From assembly GCA_031555145.1 (NCBI GenBank), contig JAVBUR010000052.1:7133-71132 (forward strand): 64,000 bases of DNA, read 5' to 3'. Source of the stretch: JAJDIA01 sp031555145. Its GTDB lineage: Bacteria; Bacteroidota; Bacteroidia; Bacteroidales; Tannerellaceae. The stretch's first letter is position 1, and each line of letters opens with the position of its first letter. The notes under the pieces were generated by a model. It saw only the letters and a program-made list of their open reading frames with translations, was not told the DNA's origin and made no database searches. Position numbers and translations under genes: made by a program. Of the stretch, positions 39,641-50,166 are shown piece after piece.

Positions 39641-42600
39641 ATGCGAGTCTTAAATAGTTTTATTTGCTTGGCCATCACGCTGTTATATGCGAGTGTGCCG
39701 GGTAGTTCCTCTCTCTTGGCAGCCGAACGTCAGGTAAATCAACAGTCGGCTTTCCAAGTGACCGGCAACGTGGTGGATAGTCAGCAGATGCCCCTGTTAG
39801 GTGTACATGTCAAAATAAAAGGAGCATCGACGGGTACAGTAACCGATATGAATGGAACATTCTCGATCACGGTACCAGATAGAAATACAGTACTTATTTT
39901 TTCGTATGTGGGATTTGTCACCCGTGAGGTCGAAGCCGGTAACAGCCGACATGTGGTAATGGCAGAAGATACACAGGAACTGGAAGAATTTGTGGTGATC
40001 GGATATGGAGTACAGCGAAAGTCTGACCTGACCGGTGCGGTGGCACAGGTTAGCGCCGGAGAAATTGTCGAACGCCAGGTTATCAATCCCGTGGATGCTT
40101 TGAGCGGGCGGGTAGCCGGTGTACAGGTAAACAATAACTCCGGGCGGCCGGGCGGCAGCATGAGCATCGTGATCCGCGGATTTAATTCGATCAATGCCTC
40201 CAACTCGCCTTTATTCGTGATTGACGGGGTTGTTGGTGCGGATATCAACCTGATCAATCCCAATGAAATTGAATCGATGAACGTATTGAAGGATGCGTCA
40301 TCCACCGCTATTTACGGGGCAAGAGGAGCAGCAGGGGTCGTCATTGTAACTACCAAAAGAGGCGATTTCTCATCCGGAACCAATGTTACCTATAGCCTTA
40401 GCCTGGGGGTCAGCAAAGCGGCTAAAAAACTGGAAATGCTTTCAGCTGACGGGTTTATGCAGGTTTTGAACCAAGGGTTTGTCAACGATGGGTTTGAACC
40501 GATCGACTGGCACAAAGCCAATCCGGCGTTGTTCCATACCGACGGAAGCCCGATCTATGATACCAACTGGCAGGACGAGACATTACGCACCGCTTTTTCC
40601 AACCGGCATTACCTGACGGTGAATACCGGTTCGCAAACCTCGCGGACAGCAGTGTCACTGGGGTACCAGAATGAGCAGGGTATCATGGAGGAGTCGTGGT
40701 ACACCCGCTACAACGCCAAATTGGCCAACGATACGAAAATTGGCGAGCGTATTCGGTTTTCCACCATCCTGAATTATAATTATGTCACCGAAAACCGGAC
40801 GGATGACTTTGGTGTGGGGGGCATCAATACACCCCGTTCGATGTTGGAATGTTTTCCGATCCTGCCTGTCACTTATGGCGATGGGAGATATGCTAAGTTT
40901 AAAGATTTCAAGTATCCTTCTACCTTATTGGCAAACGGATCGCCGATGTTGGATGCAAACGGACGCAAGCGGGTGGACTACAATAACCTGGGAGCATTCT
41001 GGGGATACTCGGACAATCCGGTGCAATTGAGCCGGGATATTGACCGTGTTCTCACCACCAATCAGTTGCTGGGTAATATGGATCTGTCTATAAACCTGAT
41101 TGATGGCCTGACGCTGAAATCGACCGCGGCGGCCGAAGTGAAATGGTTCAAAGAAGCGGTATATACCGGATCAGACCTGGTTGAATTCTCCTCATCGGGT
41201 GCCTATGCTTACCAGGGTGTAAATAACCATATTTACTGGCAAAGCGAGAATTTTCTGACCTATGATAAACTGTTCGGTGTACATAAGGTGAACCTGATGG
41301 CGGGAGCTTCCTGGAGTGGTGCGTTTACCGAAGGATTAACCGGTTCGGGAAGGGGATTTACGTCTGACTTCTATAAATACTATAATGTCGGGCTGGCCGA
41401 AAAACCGGGAATTCCCGCCACAAGCTGGTCTGAATGGAAAATGAACTCTTACTATGCCCGCGCTAACTATGCGTACAAAGGCAAGTATCTGGCTACGGTG
41501 ACGGGGCGTTATGATGGCTCTTCTGTTTTTGGAGCCGACCACCGGTATGCTTTCTTCCCTTCGGCCGCTCTGGCATGGGTGCTGAAGGAAGAACGTTTCC
41601 TTGCGGATGTGGATTTCCTGTCAAACCTGAAACTGAGGTTGAGTGCGGGGCAGACTGGCAATGCGGGGATTGGTGCTTATTCCACCCTGGCTACGTTGGG
41701 CAGTTCGAATGTGACTTTTGCTGACAAGACATTACAAAAAGGGACCATTCAGTCTGGTATGCCCAATGCCAATCTGAAATGGGAAACGACCACCCAATAC
41801 GATGCCGGGCTGGATGTGGGACTTTTCAACAATCGGATCTACCTGGGTTTTGATTACTATTATAAAGATACCAAAGACCTGTTGCTGGCCAAGCCTGTGA
41901 GTTGGGTGAATGGCTATGGGTCGGTTATGGACAATATCGGACAGGTACGAAACAAGGGGGTTGAAGTCACTCTGAATACCCGGAATATCAGCCGGAAAGA
42001 TTTCGATTGGCAGAGTACGGTCATTTTCAGTACGAATAAAAACGAGGTGGTAAAACTTTCGGGTGATGATTCGGACATTTGGAGCGCCGGTTTTATCGGT
42101 GTCAACTATTCGTTGATCCGGAAAGGGGAAGCGCTTAATACTGTGTATGGGCTGAAACGTGCCGGCACTGGCACCTGGGGATCCGAAGAGGCAACCGAAG
42201 CCGCTAAATATAATAAAAAGCCGGGTGACAAGAAATACGTGGATCGTAATAACGACGGTGTTATCAACTACCAGGATGATGGTTATGTACTGGGTAACCT
42301 GTTCCCCGATTTTGAAGTCACATTCAGCAATACCATTGTGTATAAGAATGTAGATTTCTCACTTGATATCCAGGCAAAAAGCGGGAATAAGGCTGTTAAT
42401 CTGGGCCGGATCACCAACGAACAGCGTACCTGGTATGCCAACAGTTTCAACTCGTTACTGGATTATTGGACTCCGGAAAACCAACAGACCATGATCGAAC
42501 GTCCGCGTACCTGCATGCCTTTTGGCGGAAGTCCCCAGGAATTACAGATTGACGACGATTTGATTGAAGATGCCTCTTACATCCGTTTCAAGAACATGGT

Positions 42601-42811
42601 AGTGGGTTATAACCTGCCGGAAAAGGCTGCCCGGAAAATATTCCTGAAAGGGTTACGCGTATATGTCAATCTGGAAAACTTCCTGCTGTTGACAAACTAT
42701 TCGGGATACGACCCGGAAGTGCGCAATATGGGAGGCTTTAGCCAGGGTGTTGAATTCTTCGGACATCCAAAACCAATGAATATTAATCTGGGTGTCAATG
42801 TCAAATTTTAA
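39641..42811 (+). CDS. susC: SusC-type TonB-dependent outer-membrane transporter
   Basis: This 1056-residue TonB-dependent porin imports oligosaccharides with its SusD partner. It has an export signal (MRVLNSFICLAITLLYASVP), a carboxypeptidase-regulatory-like beta domain (VTGNVVDSQQMPLLGVHVKI, about residues 40-115), a plug with GYGVQRKSDLTGAVAQVSAG and NVLKDASSTAIYGARGAAGV, and a 22-strand barrel that ends in the canonical aromatic residue (NINLGVNVKF). No N-terminal STN domain is present, so it is not part of a sigma/anti-sigma signalling pair. It is 54 bp after the activation-domain-like gene and 25 bp before the chosen susD start. Confidence 0.97.
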   Translation: MRVLNSFICLAITLLYASVPGSSSLLAAERQVNQQSAFQVTGNVVDSQQMPLLGVHVKIKGASTGTVTDMNGTFSITVPDRNTVLIFSYVGFVTREVEAGNSRHVVMAEDTQELEEFVVIGYGVQRKSDLTGAVAQVSAGEIVERQVINPVDALSGRVAGVQVNNNSGRPGGSMSIVIRGFNSINASNSPLFVIDGVVGADINLINPNEIESMNVLKDASSTAIYGARGAAGVVIVTTKRGDFSSGTNVTYSLSLGVSKAAKKLEMLSADGFMQVLNQGFVNDGFEPIDWHKANPALFHTDGSPIYDTNWQDETLRTAFSNRHYLTVNTGSQTSRTAVSLGYQNEQGIMEESWYTRYNAKLANDTKIGERIRFSTILNYNYVTENRTDDFGVGGINTPRSMLECFPILPVTYGDGRYAKFKDFKYPSTLLANGSPMLDANGRKRVDYNNLGAFWGYSDNPVQLSRDIDRVLTTNQLLGNMDLSINLIDGLTLKSTAAAEVKWFKEAVYTGSDLVEFSSSGAYAYQGVNNHIYWQSENFLTYDKLFGVHKVNLMAGASWSGAFTEGLTGSGRGFTSDFYKYYNVGLAEKPGIPATSWSEWKMNSYYARANYAYKGKYLATVTGRYDGSSVFGADHRYAFFPSAALAWVLKEERFLADVDFLSNLKLRLSAGQTGNAGIGAYSTLATLGSSNVTFADKTLQKGTIQSGMPNANLKWETTTQYDAGLDVGLFNNRIYLGFDYYYKDTKDLLLAKPVSWVNGYGSVMDNIGQVRNKGVEVTLNTRNISRKDFDWQSTVIFSTNKNEVVKLSGDDSDIWSAGFIGVNYSLIRKGEALNTVYGLKRAGTGTWGSEEATEAAKYNKKPGDKKYVDRNNDGVINYQDDGYVLGNLFPDFEVTFSNTIVYKNVDFSLDIQAKSGNKAVNLGRITNEQRTWYANSFNSLLDYWTPENQQTMIERPRTCMPFGGSPQELQIDDDLIEDASYIRFKNMVVGYNLPEKAARKIFLKGLRVYVNLENFLLLTNYSGYDPEVRNMGGFSQGVEFFGHPKPMNINLGVNVKF

Positions 42812-42836
42812 TCAACAAACAAAAAATACAAGTAGT

Positions 42837-44348
42837 ATGAAAAATCATTTTTTAGGTGTCCTGACCGTGTGCATCATAGGACTGATGGCTGTCTCCTGTG
42901 AAGATTTCCTGGACACACCTCCCCGGTCAACACAAACAGCCGATCAATTCTACCAGAATGAGAAAGAAGTGCAGAATGCAGTGAACGGACTGTATGCCTG
43001 GATAGGTAACCGTTTCAATTATACGGCTTATGGAGAATCGCCGGCATTTATGCTGGAATATCCCACCGGGCAGGGACGTTATACGGAAGGACAGCAATCA
43101 TTGGCGAATCCTGATTTTGAAAAACTGATCTATTGGGATAGGGGATACGTGGAGCATTGGTGGTCTTCATCTTATTACGGGATCGAAGCCTGCAATATGG
43201 CTCTGGACGGTATGTCTAAATTACCCGATTCGGATAACCTGAGCCGTTTGAGAGGGGAAACGTATTTCCTGCGTGCTCATTATTACTATATCCTGGTACG
43301 TGTCTTTGGCGATGTGCCGCTTAAGCTGACGAAAACAGAAAAACCTGCAGACGGGATGTTGCCGAAAACACCGGTGAAAGAAATATATGAGCAGGCGATC
43401 ATTCCCAGCCTGGAAGCTGCCGAGCAGTGCAAGATCACCAATGAACCTTCTTCCGGTCGGGTATCCATGAACGCCGTGAAAGCCCTTTTCGCACAGGTCT
43501 ATTTGTCCATGGCCGGGGCACCGCTCGGGCAAACAGACAAATATGCATTGGCGGCACAAAAAGCCCGGGAGGTGATCTCTTCTAATAAGTTCCGGTTGTT
43601 GCAGTCTGACGGACAATTGAGCTGGTTTGAGAAATTCAGAAATATGGAGTATGATAATACCGGTGAATATGTGTTGATGGCCAATTATGGCCCGTCGCCC
43701 GCACCCCGGCAGCACTATTCTCAATTCCTCACTCCGGTGGGGGTGAGCAACCTAACCGGTTTTGTGGGATTTGGTTCCCTGATGCCCCGGATGGAGTTTC
43801 TTCAATCGTTTGAAGCGGGTGATTTGCGTGCAAAGGAAAAAGGTTTCTTCTTCACCAGCTATCCCAATAAGGATAATCCGGCGAACATGCTGACTTTCGA
43901 GACATCCATCTATAAGTTCTTTGAACCAACACTGATAGGGCAGGGAGGTAATTGCGGAAAGAGCCTGCCACTGATTCGCTATGCGGAGATATTGCTTACG
44001 TATGCAGAAGCACAGGCTCAATCCGGTGCTGTGGATGAGATGGCTGTCCAATCGGTCAATTCCATCCGCACAAGAGCAGGTTTAGCTCCTGTGGTGACGG
44101 ATATTTCAGGGAATAAAGACAAATTTATTGAAGAGGTCAGGAAGCAACGGGTGTTTGAACTTTGCTTTGAGAATGTGGCCTTTTTTGATATGGTGCGTAC
44201 GCAGCAAATCTGGGATATGAAGCAACAGAGATTTGTTCCGCTAAATGGATTCCAATTGCCGACCGGTGCTACATTCAACACCGACAAGCATTGTTACTTC
44301 CCGATCCCGCTGCGTGAGATCCAGATCAATCCGGAATTAGGGAAATAG
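42837..44348 (+). CDS. susD: SusD-type surface glycan-binding lipoprotein
   Basis: This is a SusD-family lipoprotein of about 503 residues that caps the SusC transporter and binds the glycan at the surface. The chosen start is the ATG at 42837 (MKNHFLGVLTVCIIGLMAVS, lipobox AVSC); the frame extends to 42792, overlapping susC, but that would put 15 polar residues before the signal peptide. Family motifs are CEDFLDTPPRSTQTADQFYQ, FLRAHYYYILVRVFGDVPLK, YAEILLTYAEAQAQSGAVDE and a RKQRVFELCFENVAFFDMVR segment near the C-terminus. Cargo cannot be read from sequence, but the neighbouring GH38 gene suggests a mannose-containing glycan. Confidence 0.96.
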   Translation: MKNHFLGVLTVCIIGLMAVSCEDFLDTPPRSTQTADQFYQNEKEVQNAVNGLYAWIGNRFNYTAYGESPAFMLEYPTGQGRYTEGQQSLANPDFEKLIYWDRGYVEHWWSSSYYGIEACNMALDGMSKLPDSDNLSRLRGETYFLRAHYYYILVRVFGDVPLKLTKTEKPADGMLPKTPVKEIYEQAIIPSLEAAEQCKITNEPSSGRVSMNAVKALFAQVYLSMAGAPLGQTDKYALAAQKAREVISSNKFRLLQSDGQLSWFEKFRNMEYDNTGEYVLMANYGPSPAPRQHYSQFLTPVGVSNLTGFVGFGSLMPRMEFLQSFEAGDLRAKEKGFFFTSYPNKDNPANMLTFETSIYKFFEPTLIGQGGNCGKSLPLIRYAEILLTYAEAQAQSGAVDEMAVQSVNSIRTRAGLAPVVTDISGNKDKFIEEVRKQRVFELCFENVAFFDMVRTQQIWDMKQQRFVPLNGFQLPTGATFNTDKHCYFPIPLREIQINPELGK

Positions 44349-44382
44349 GCTATTTCTATAAACAAACTAAAAACGTATGTGT

Positions 44383-47247
44383 ATGAAACGATTTATCATT
44401 TTATCGCTTATGGTATGTATGGTGACAGGTATAGCGGCGCAATATGCGACAGTGAAGTACCCGGAGCCTTATCGGTATGAGAAGCGGGATGGAAAGCTGA
44501 AGATACTGGTGCAAGTTCCCGTGCGGACAGGAACCGGAGCGTCGGTTCGTGTGACATTGGACGGATCGGCAGTGGAAGTCTCCGGCATCACTCCGGAACA
44601 ATTGGAGATATGGTTGCCACTGGTTGGTGAAAAACAACAGTTACAGGTGTTTGTCGGAAAGCAGAAGACACCGGTTGTCTCGCAACTTTTCTCGCCTCTG
44701 ATACCGAAGGACTGGGGGTATTTTCAACAGGGAATGGTTCATATAATCTCTTCCTCCCATCAGGATATCGCCTGGATGAATACCCCAGACTCCTGTAGGG
44801 TCGATCGCATTTACAATATAATTAATCCTGCCCTAAAAATGATGGAGGCTGATCCGGACTTTGCTTTCGGGATGGAGCAGACGCTAAACCTGATGGAGTT
44901 TCTGGAAGAGTTTCCCAATCGTAAACCGGAGGTGATGCGGCTTTACAAAGAAGGACGGTTTACCTGGGGTGCCACGTATAATCAGCCTTACGAAGGGCTT
45001 GAATCAGGCGAACAGCTGGTACGCCAGGCTTACTACGGACGTAAATGGATTAAGGAAAACCTACCGGGATGCGATGATGTGACAGCCTATAATATTGATG
45101 TGCCCGGTCGTACGCTCCAAATGCCGCAGATATTGGCTAAGAGTGGTATTAAAAATCTGTTTGTCAGTCGAATGCGGGAGGGATTATACGATTGGTATAG
45201 CCCGGATGGTTCGAAAATATTTACCTATACCCCCGGTAATTACGGTTGGGGCATGTTAGTCTGGAAGTTTTTCGACAAAGATGCAGTTACTGCTTTTCAC
45301 GAACTCCATCATCGTACGGTGATATGGGGGGATTATTATAAGAAACATAACATTCCTCCTCATTATGCCGTAGTGATCAGTGAAGATGCCCGGAAAGCCG
45401 CTAATTACCATCAGGTGATAGAAGAATGGAACCGGATTGCAGCCCTGTCGGATATTCCGCTTCCCACATTGAAGCATTCTACTGCCGAGGCTTTTTTCGC
45501 ACAGGTGAACACGCCGGCTTCCCGATTGGAAGTGGTGTCGGGAGAACGTCCTGATCTCTGGTTGTATATCCACGGGCCGGCCCATTATCAGGCGATCAAA
45601 GCCAAACGGGAGGCCGGTGTATTGCTGCCGGCCGCAGAAATGTTTACCACGTTTCATTGGCTCATGAACAATAAGCAAACGGTCTATCCCCGCGAGCGGT
45701 TTGATAAGGCCTGGATGGCATCCATCTATCCGGATCATGGCTGGGGGGGAAAGAACGGTGATATAACCGACAGTATTTTCAGGGCCAGTCTGGAATTAGC
45801 CCGCGATATGGGAAAGGAACTGTTGGATGAGGCTTTGACAGGGATATCCGATCAGGTTACCACTCGAAAGAAAAATGCGCTGGTGGTCTATAATGACCTT
45901 CACTGGATGCGTTCGGATATCGTCACCTTTGAGGTGGATGGGAAACTGGGTAAGTCGATTGTCGTCAAGGACGAAACCGGCCAGACAATCCCTGCTCAGT
46001 TCACCCATCAGGGAGAAACGATAACCCTGAAATTCCTGGCGGAGAATGTGCCTTCCATCGGATATAAAACCTATTATATCCACACAGGCAAAGCAGTAAA
46101 CACTCCTCCCTTATCTATCGCGCAAAACAATAATTTTTACGAAAACAACTTCTACCGGGTAACGTTGGGTAAGGGCGGTATCGAAAGCCTGTATGATAAA
46201 CAACTGGATAAAGAACTGCTCAATACCACCAAATTTGAGGGAGGTGACATCATGCATGTAGGGTATTATGGAAACGGTGCGGGTGAATTTGCCCAGATCC
46301 CGTTGCCTCAACCGGGTGATATGACGTTGCTAAGTGATCAGCAGGGTCTCTGGAAAATGGTAGAGAATGGTCCGTTATACACGACCTACGAGCATACGCA
46401 ACCCATGAAACATACGGATGTAACCCAGCGTATTTGTATCTATCATGATCTGAAGAAGATCGACTTCGACGTCACGCTCGGTCATTTCGATGGAACACAC
46501 AACCGGCAGTTCCGGATGGCTCTTCCTTTAAATATGGACAATGCCACGATCCACTATGAGGTACCTATGGGTGTGTTGCAGGCAGGTCGGGATGAAATGA
46601 AGACTGTACCCGGAGGTTGGGCCTGGGGAGGTACATATCGGCAACGTCCGGAGGAAATCCATCCCCGTGAAATACAGAATTTTATTTCGGCCAGCGGCAA
46701 TGGGTTCGGGCTTACATTGTCTTCTCCCGTAGCTGTGGCTGATTGGATCGACCCGTCGCGTGAAGCGGTGAATTATCCGGTGCTACAGGGCATCTTGCTC
46801 TCTTCTCATAAAAGTTGTCATGGCTTGGGGAACTGGTATGAACAGAAAGGAACCCATCAATACACCTTCTCCCTGCAGTCGCATGCCGAGGGATGGGGAA
46901 ACGGGTATCAATTCGGAATGGAAGCCAATCGACCTTTACATGCCGTACTGAAAGAGGAGGCTTCCAACGGGAAATTACCCGCTACCCTGAGTTTTCTTTC
47001 TGCTTCGGATCCGTTTGTACAGGTGACTACCGTAAAGAAAAGTGATGCGGATGACGGCGTGATTGTCCGTATGACGGAAATGAAGGGAAAGGATTCGGAT
47101 GTCAGGATCAATCTGCCGCTTCCGGTCAGACAGGTTATCCAGACCAACCTGATTGAAGAAGAACAGAAACTGCGGAATACCAGTGGAGAGGTGTTTATGT
47201 TGCCTGTCGGGCATCATGCCATCGAAACCTATAAGCTGTTGTTTTAA
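44383..47247 (+). CDS. GH38 alpha-mannosidase, secreted
   Basis: This is a GH38-family retaining alpha-mannosidase of about 954 residues. Two ATGs are close (44377 and 44383); the second directly precedes the signal peptide MKRFIILSLMVCMVTGIAAQ. After a beta domain comes the catalytic part: HIISSSHQDIAWMNTP (zinc-binding His and Asp, near residue 128), DVTAYNIDVPGRTLQMPQIL with the Asp expected as nucleophile, and SIYPDHGWGGKNGDIT with another metal-binding His. The C-terminal half is the usual GH38 beta-sandwich domain. Bacteroidetes GH38 enzymes act on N-glycan or yeast-type mannosides. Being in the same operon as methyl-transfer genes is unusual and suggests a methylated mannoside target. 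Confidence 0.93.
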   Translation: MKRFIILSLMVCMVTGIAAQYATVKYPEPYRYEKRDGKLKILVQVPVRTGTGASVRVTLDGSAVEVSGITPEQLEIWLPLVGEKQQLQVFVGKQKTPVVSQLFSPLIPKDWGYFQQGMVHIISSSHQDIAWMNTPDSCRVDRIYNIINPALKMMEADPDFAFGMEQTLNLMEFLEEFPNRKPEVMRLYKEGRFTWGATYNQPYEGLESGEQLVRQAYYGRKWIKENLPGCDDVTAYNIDVPGRTLQMPQILAKSGIKNLFVSRMREGLYDWYSPDGSKIFTYTPGNYGWGMLVWKFFDKDAVTAFHELHHRTVIWGDYYKKHNIPPHYAVVISEDARKAANYHQVIEEWNRIAALSDIPLPTLKHSTAEAFFAQVNTPASRLEVVSGERPDLWLYIHGPAHYQAIKAKREAGVLLPAAEMFTTFHWLMNNKQTVYPRERFDKAWMASIYPDHGWGGKNGDITDSIFRASLELARDMGKELLDEALTGISDQVTTRKKNALVVYNDLHWMRSDIVTFEVDGKLGKSIVVKDETGQTIPAQFTHQGETITLKFLAENVPSIGYKTYYIHTGKAVNTPPLSIAQNNNFYENNFYRVTLGKGGIESLYDKQLDKELLNTTKFEGGDIMHVGYYGNGAGEFAQIPLPQPGDMTLLSDQQGLWKMVENGPLYTTYEHTQPMKHTDVTQRICIYHDLKKIDFDVTLGHFDGTHNRQFRMALPLNMDNATIHYEVPMGVLQAGRDEMKTVPGGWAWGGTYRQRPEEIHPREIQNFISASGNGFGLTLSSPVAVADWIDPSREAVNYPVLQGILLSSHKSCHGLGNWYEQKGTHQYTFSLQSHAEGWGNGYQFGMEANRPLHAVLKEEASNGKLPATLSFLSASDPFVQVTTVKKSDADDGVIVRMTEMKGKDSDVRINLPLPVRQVIQTNLIEEEQKLRNTSGEVFMLPVGHHAIETYKLLF

Positions 47248-47270
47248 CCCTATAAACCGGTCGGAAGAGT

Positions 47271-48419
47271 ATGAGAACGATTTTAACGTTATTACCCGTC
47301 CTGTTTGGCTTTTTCATCATGGGATTTGTGGATGTGGTGGGTATTGCAACCAGTTTTGTGAAACAGGATTTCGCGCTGAACGATACACTGGCCAACCTTC
47401 TCCCTATGATGGTATTCCTTTGGTTTGCGGTTTGCTCCCTTCCGACCGGTCTCCTGATGGATAAGACCGGCAGGAAACAGATGGTGCTTATCAGTATGGC
47501 TATCACAGTGGTGGCGATGTTGATTCCGTTGGCGGATTATACGTTTACAACCATGCTTATAGCCTTTGCCCTGTTGGGTATCGGTAATACGGTGTTACAG
47601 GTGTCGCTCAATCCGCTGTTGGCGGATGTGGTGGCGGGTGACAAAGTAACCAGTATGCTCACTTTCGGACAGTTTATCAAAGCTGTCTCTTCTTTCCTGG
47701 GACCCGTATTGGCCGGAGTGGCTGCCGGTTATTGGGGGAACTGGAAGTTGATCTTTCCGGTGTATGCCGTTGTTTCCCTGCTCGCCTGTGTTTGGTTATT
47801 GCTGACTCCTGTTCCCGAATCCCGGATTGTGGCCGGGAGGAGAGAAGGACATGCGATCCTTGCTTTGCTGAAAAAGAAAGAGATACTGGTTTTATTCTCA
47901 CTTATAGTAGGAGTTGTAGGGTTTGAAATTGGTTTAATGACGGCGGTTCCCCGCTATTTCCTGGAGAGTGCGGCTTTGCCGTATGAGCAGGGGGCCTGGG
48001 CCTGCAGCCTGTATTATGTGGCACGTACTACCGGCACGTTGGCCGGGGCGATTATGCTCTCCCGTATACCGGCGCGCAGCTTTATGCTGTTGTCTATCGC
48101 AGGAGCTATTGTCTGCTTTGGGTTGTTTATGGTGGCCGGTACCGTCTGGATGCTGATGGTCTGCTTGTTTGCCGTCGGGCTTTTGTGTGCCAATGTATTT
48201 GCTGTGACATTTGCTGCCGCCTTACGAACAGATACAGGCAAAACGAATGAAATATCAGCTTTGATGATTATGGGAGTGGCTGGAGGTGCTTTGATTCCTC
48301 CGGTGATGGGGATGGTAGCCGACGCCACTGATCAGCAAACCAGTCTGGTGGTGTTGCTGTTGGTCTTGATCTACTTGTTTGTGGGTTCTTTTTTTGTGAT
48401 TAAGAATGAATATAAATAG
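47271..48419 (+). CDS. MFS sugar transporter (FucP/GluP-like)
   Basis: This 382-residue major-facilitator protein has 12 predicted helices. The N-terminus MRTILTLLPVLFGFFIMGFV and DVVGIATSFVKQDFALNDTL resemble the FucP/GluP-type sugar:proton symporters, with the loop LPTGLLMDKTGRKQMVLISM between helices 2 and 3. It should carry the released monosaccharide or methylated sugar across the inner membrane. It lies 23 bp after the GH38 gene and 16 bp before the first UROD-type gene, so import and methyl transfer are in one transcript. Confidence 0.88.
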   Translation: MRTILTLLPVLFGFFIMGFVDVVGIATSFVKQDFALNDTLANLLPMMVFLWFAVCSLPTGLLMDKTGRKQMVLISMAITVVAMLIPLADYTFTTMLIAFALLGIGNTVLQVSLNPLLADVVAGDKVTSMLTFGQFIKAVSSFLGPVLAGVAAGYWGNWKLIFPVYAVVSLLACVWLLLTPVPESRIVAGRREGHAILALLKKKEILVLFSLIVGVVGFEIGLMTAVPRYFLESAALPYEQGAWACSLYYVARTTGTLAGAIMLSRIPARSFMLLSIAGAIVCFGLFMVAGTVWMLMVCLFAVGLLCANVFAVTFAAALRTDTGKTNEISALMIMGVAGGALIPPVMGMVADATDQQTSLVVLLLVLIYLFVGSFFVIKNEYK

Positions 48420-48435
48420 TTGAAAAGGATAATAT

Positions 48436-49512
48436 ATGAAAGAAATGACTTCATTAGAAAGATGCCAGGCTGTGCTGAACGGTCAACTGCCGGATACGCT
48501 GCCCGTAGTGCCTCAGAGTTTTATGTTTGCCGTCGAACATGCGGGCTTCAGGATAGGGGAGGTGAACCGTAACGGGAAAAAGATGGCAGAGGCGCATCTT
48601 ATCTCGCAGGATGCGTTGGGATATGACGGCTGCATCATTGATTTTGATGATGCGACGATTGCCGAAGCGATTGGCGCCAGTGTCATTCTGCGGGACGATG
48701 CACCGGCGGTGGTCAATGAAGAGGAACCGTTGTTGAAAGACCTGCGTGATATTTATACACTGGATGAGCCTGATCCCCTAAAAGCCGGGCGTTACTGTGA
48801 ATGGCTGGAAGCAACCCGGAGACTGGCGGATGAAATAGGCGACCATGTGTTTATCATGGGGCGAGCCGACCAGGGGCCGTTCAGTACGGCCTGCCTGCTG
48901 CGGGGCACCACCCGCTTTATGATGGATCTGCTGACGGAGGATAAACAGGTGATCCATGACGTGCTGGCCTATTGTGGCAGGGTGAGCGCTTCGTTTGCAA
49001 AGGCCCAGAAGGATGCCGGCGCACATGCGACATCAATCGGGGATTCGCTGGCAGGTCCCAACCTGATATCACCGGCCATGTACAGGGAGTTTGCCCTCGA
49101 ACCGGAGATCGCATTGACACAGGAGGTACAGGCGTATGGCATTCCGTTCTCCATCCATATATGTGGTAATTCCAATGAGATTATTCCCGATATGGCCAGG
49201 ACAAAGGCGAAGATACTCGAGATAGACTGGCAGGCCGATATGCGGAGAGCACGGCAGATCATTCCCCTTTCCACTGTGTTGATGGGGAATGTGGATCCGA
49301 GCAATCCGTTGGTATTCGGAACACCGGATGAGGTGGATGCTGCCGTGAAATACCTGATTGACGTGACACGCGGACAAGGCTTGTTTGTCAGTTCCGGCTG
49401 TGCGTTGGGCCGTAATACGCCTATTGAGAACGTGAAGGCATTTATTGCCGCCGGTCGTACATACGGATCGTATGAAAGATTGATGAAATTACAGGAAGAA
49501 ACAAACGAATAA
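48436..49512 (+). CDS. UROD-family corrinoid methyltransferase 1 (MtaA/MtbA-like)
   Basis: This is a 358-residue protein of the uroporphyrinogen-decarboxylase superfamily. It is not a haem enzyme: it has the zinc-ligand set of the methylcobamide:thiol methyltransferases, His241-x-Cys243 in FSIHICGNSNEIIP and Cys322 in LFVSSGCALGRNTP, a spacing close to that recalled for MtbA (His237, Cys239, Cys316). Other signs are MGRADQGPFSTACLLRG and GDSLAGPNLISPAMYREF. In methanogens such enzymes pass methyl from a corrinoid protein to coenzyme M; other UROD relatives (CmuA, MtvB-type) move methyl from substrate to corrinoid. Here the acceptor or donor is unknown. It lies 9 bp before the corrinoid-protein gene. 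Confidence 0.88.
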   Translation: MKEMTSLERCQAVLNGQLPDTLPVVPQSFMFAVEHAGFRIGEVNRNGKKMAEAHLISQDALGYDGCIIDFDDATIAEAIGASVILRDDAPAVVNEEEPLLKDLRDIYTLDEPDPLKAGRYCEWLEATRRLADEIGDHVFIMGRADQGPFSTACLLRGTTRFMMDLLTEDKQVIHDVLAYCGRVSASFAKAQKDAGAHATSIGDSLAGPNLISPAMYREFALEPEIALTQEVQAYGIPFSIHICGNSNEIIPDMARTKAKILEIDWQADMRRARQIIPLSTVLMGNVDPSNPLVFGTPDEVDAAVKYLIDVTRGQGLFVSSGCALGRNTPIENVKAFIAAGRTYGSYERLMKLQEETNE

Positions 49513-49521
49513 TAAGAGTGT

Positions 49522-50163
49522 ATGCTGGATTTAAATCAATTATATGAATCGATTGTTGCAGGCAAAATGGAACCTGCCATCGTTATCACACAGGAAGCAA
49601 TAGCCGAAGGCATAAGCCCCTCACAAGTGATTAATGACTATATGATCAAGGCGATGGAAGAAATCGGGAGACGTTTTCAGGAAGGGAAGGCCTTCGTTCC
49701 TGAATTACTGATGGCTGCCCGCGCCATGAAAGGAGCATTGGATCTGCTGAAACCACTGCTGAAGGGTGATCGATCGTTGATCATCGGAAAAGTGGTGATT
49801 GGTACCGTGAAGGGCGATTTACATGATATAGGTAAGAACCTTGTGGCTTCAATGCTGGAAGGATGTGGGTTTGAGGTGGTGAACCTGGGGGTGGATATAT
49901 CGGCCGACCGGTTTGTGGAGGCAGTAAAGGAAGAAGAAGCCGATATTTTGTGTTTGTCGGCTTTGCTGACTACCACCATGGAATATATGACCGAGGTGAT
50001 CGGAAAACTGGACGCGGCGGGACTGAGGGACCGGGTGAAAGTAATGGTTGGAGGCGCTCCTGTCAATGAACGGTTTGCCGGACGGATCGGAGCCGACGGA
50101 TACAGCGCCAATGCCAATGAGGCGGTGGCAAAAGCCAAAGAATTAGTACGGATGAATACATGA
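49522..50163 (+). CDS. Corrinoid-binding protein (MtaC/MtbC-type)
   Basis: This 213-residue protein carries methyl on a cobalamin cofactor. The N-terminal four-helix cap (SIVAGKMEPAIVITQEAIAE, FVPELLMAARAMKGALDLLK) is followed by a Rossmann-like B12 domain with the lower-ligand motif GDLHDIGKNLV (Asp99, His101, Gly104), LCLSALLTTTMEYM and VMVGGAPVNERFAGRIGADG. Length and order match MtaC, MtbC and similar one-carbon carriers and not the B12 domain of MetH or mutases. Flanked on both sides by UROD-family methyltransferase genes (9 bp and 3 bp away), it is the hub of the methyl-transfer module. Confidence 0.95.
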   Translation: MLDLNQLYESIVAGKMEPAIVITQEAIAEGISPSQVINDYMIKAMEEIGRRFQEGKAFVPELLMAARAMKGALDLLKPLLKGDRSLIIGKVVIGTVKGDLHDIGKNLVASMLEGCGFEVVNLGVDISADRFVEAVKEEEADILCLSALLTTTMEYMTEVIGKLDAAGLRDRVKVMVGGAPVNERFAGRIGADGYSANANEAVAKAKELVRMNT

Positions 50164-50166
50164 AGT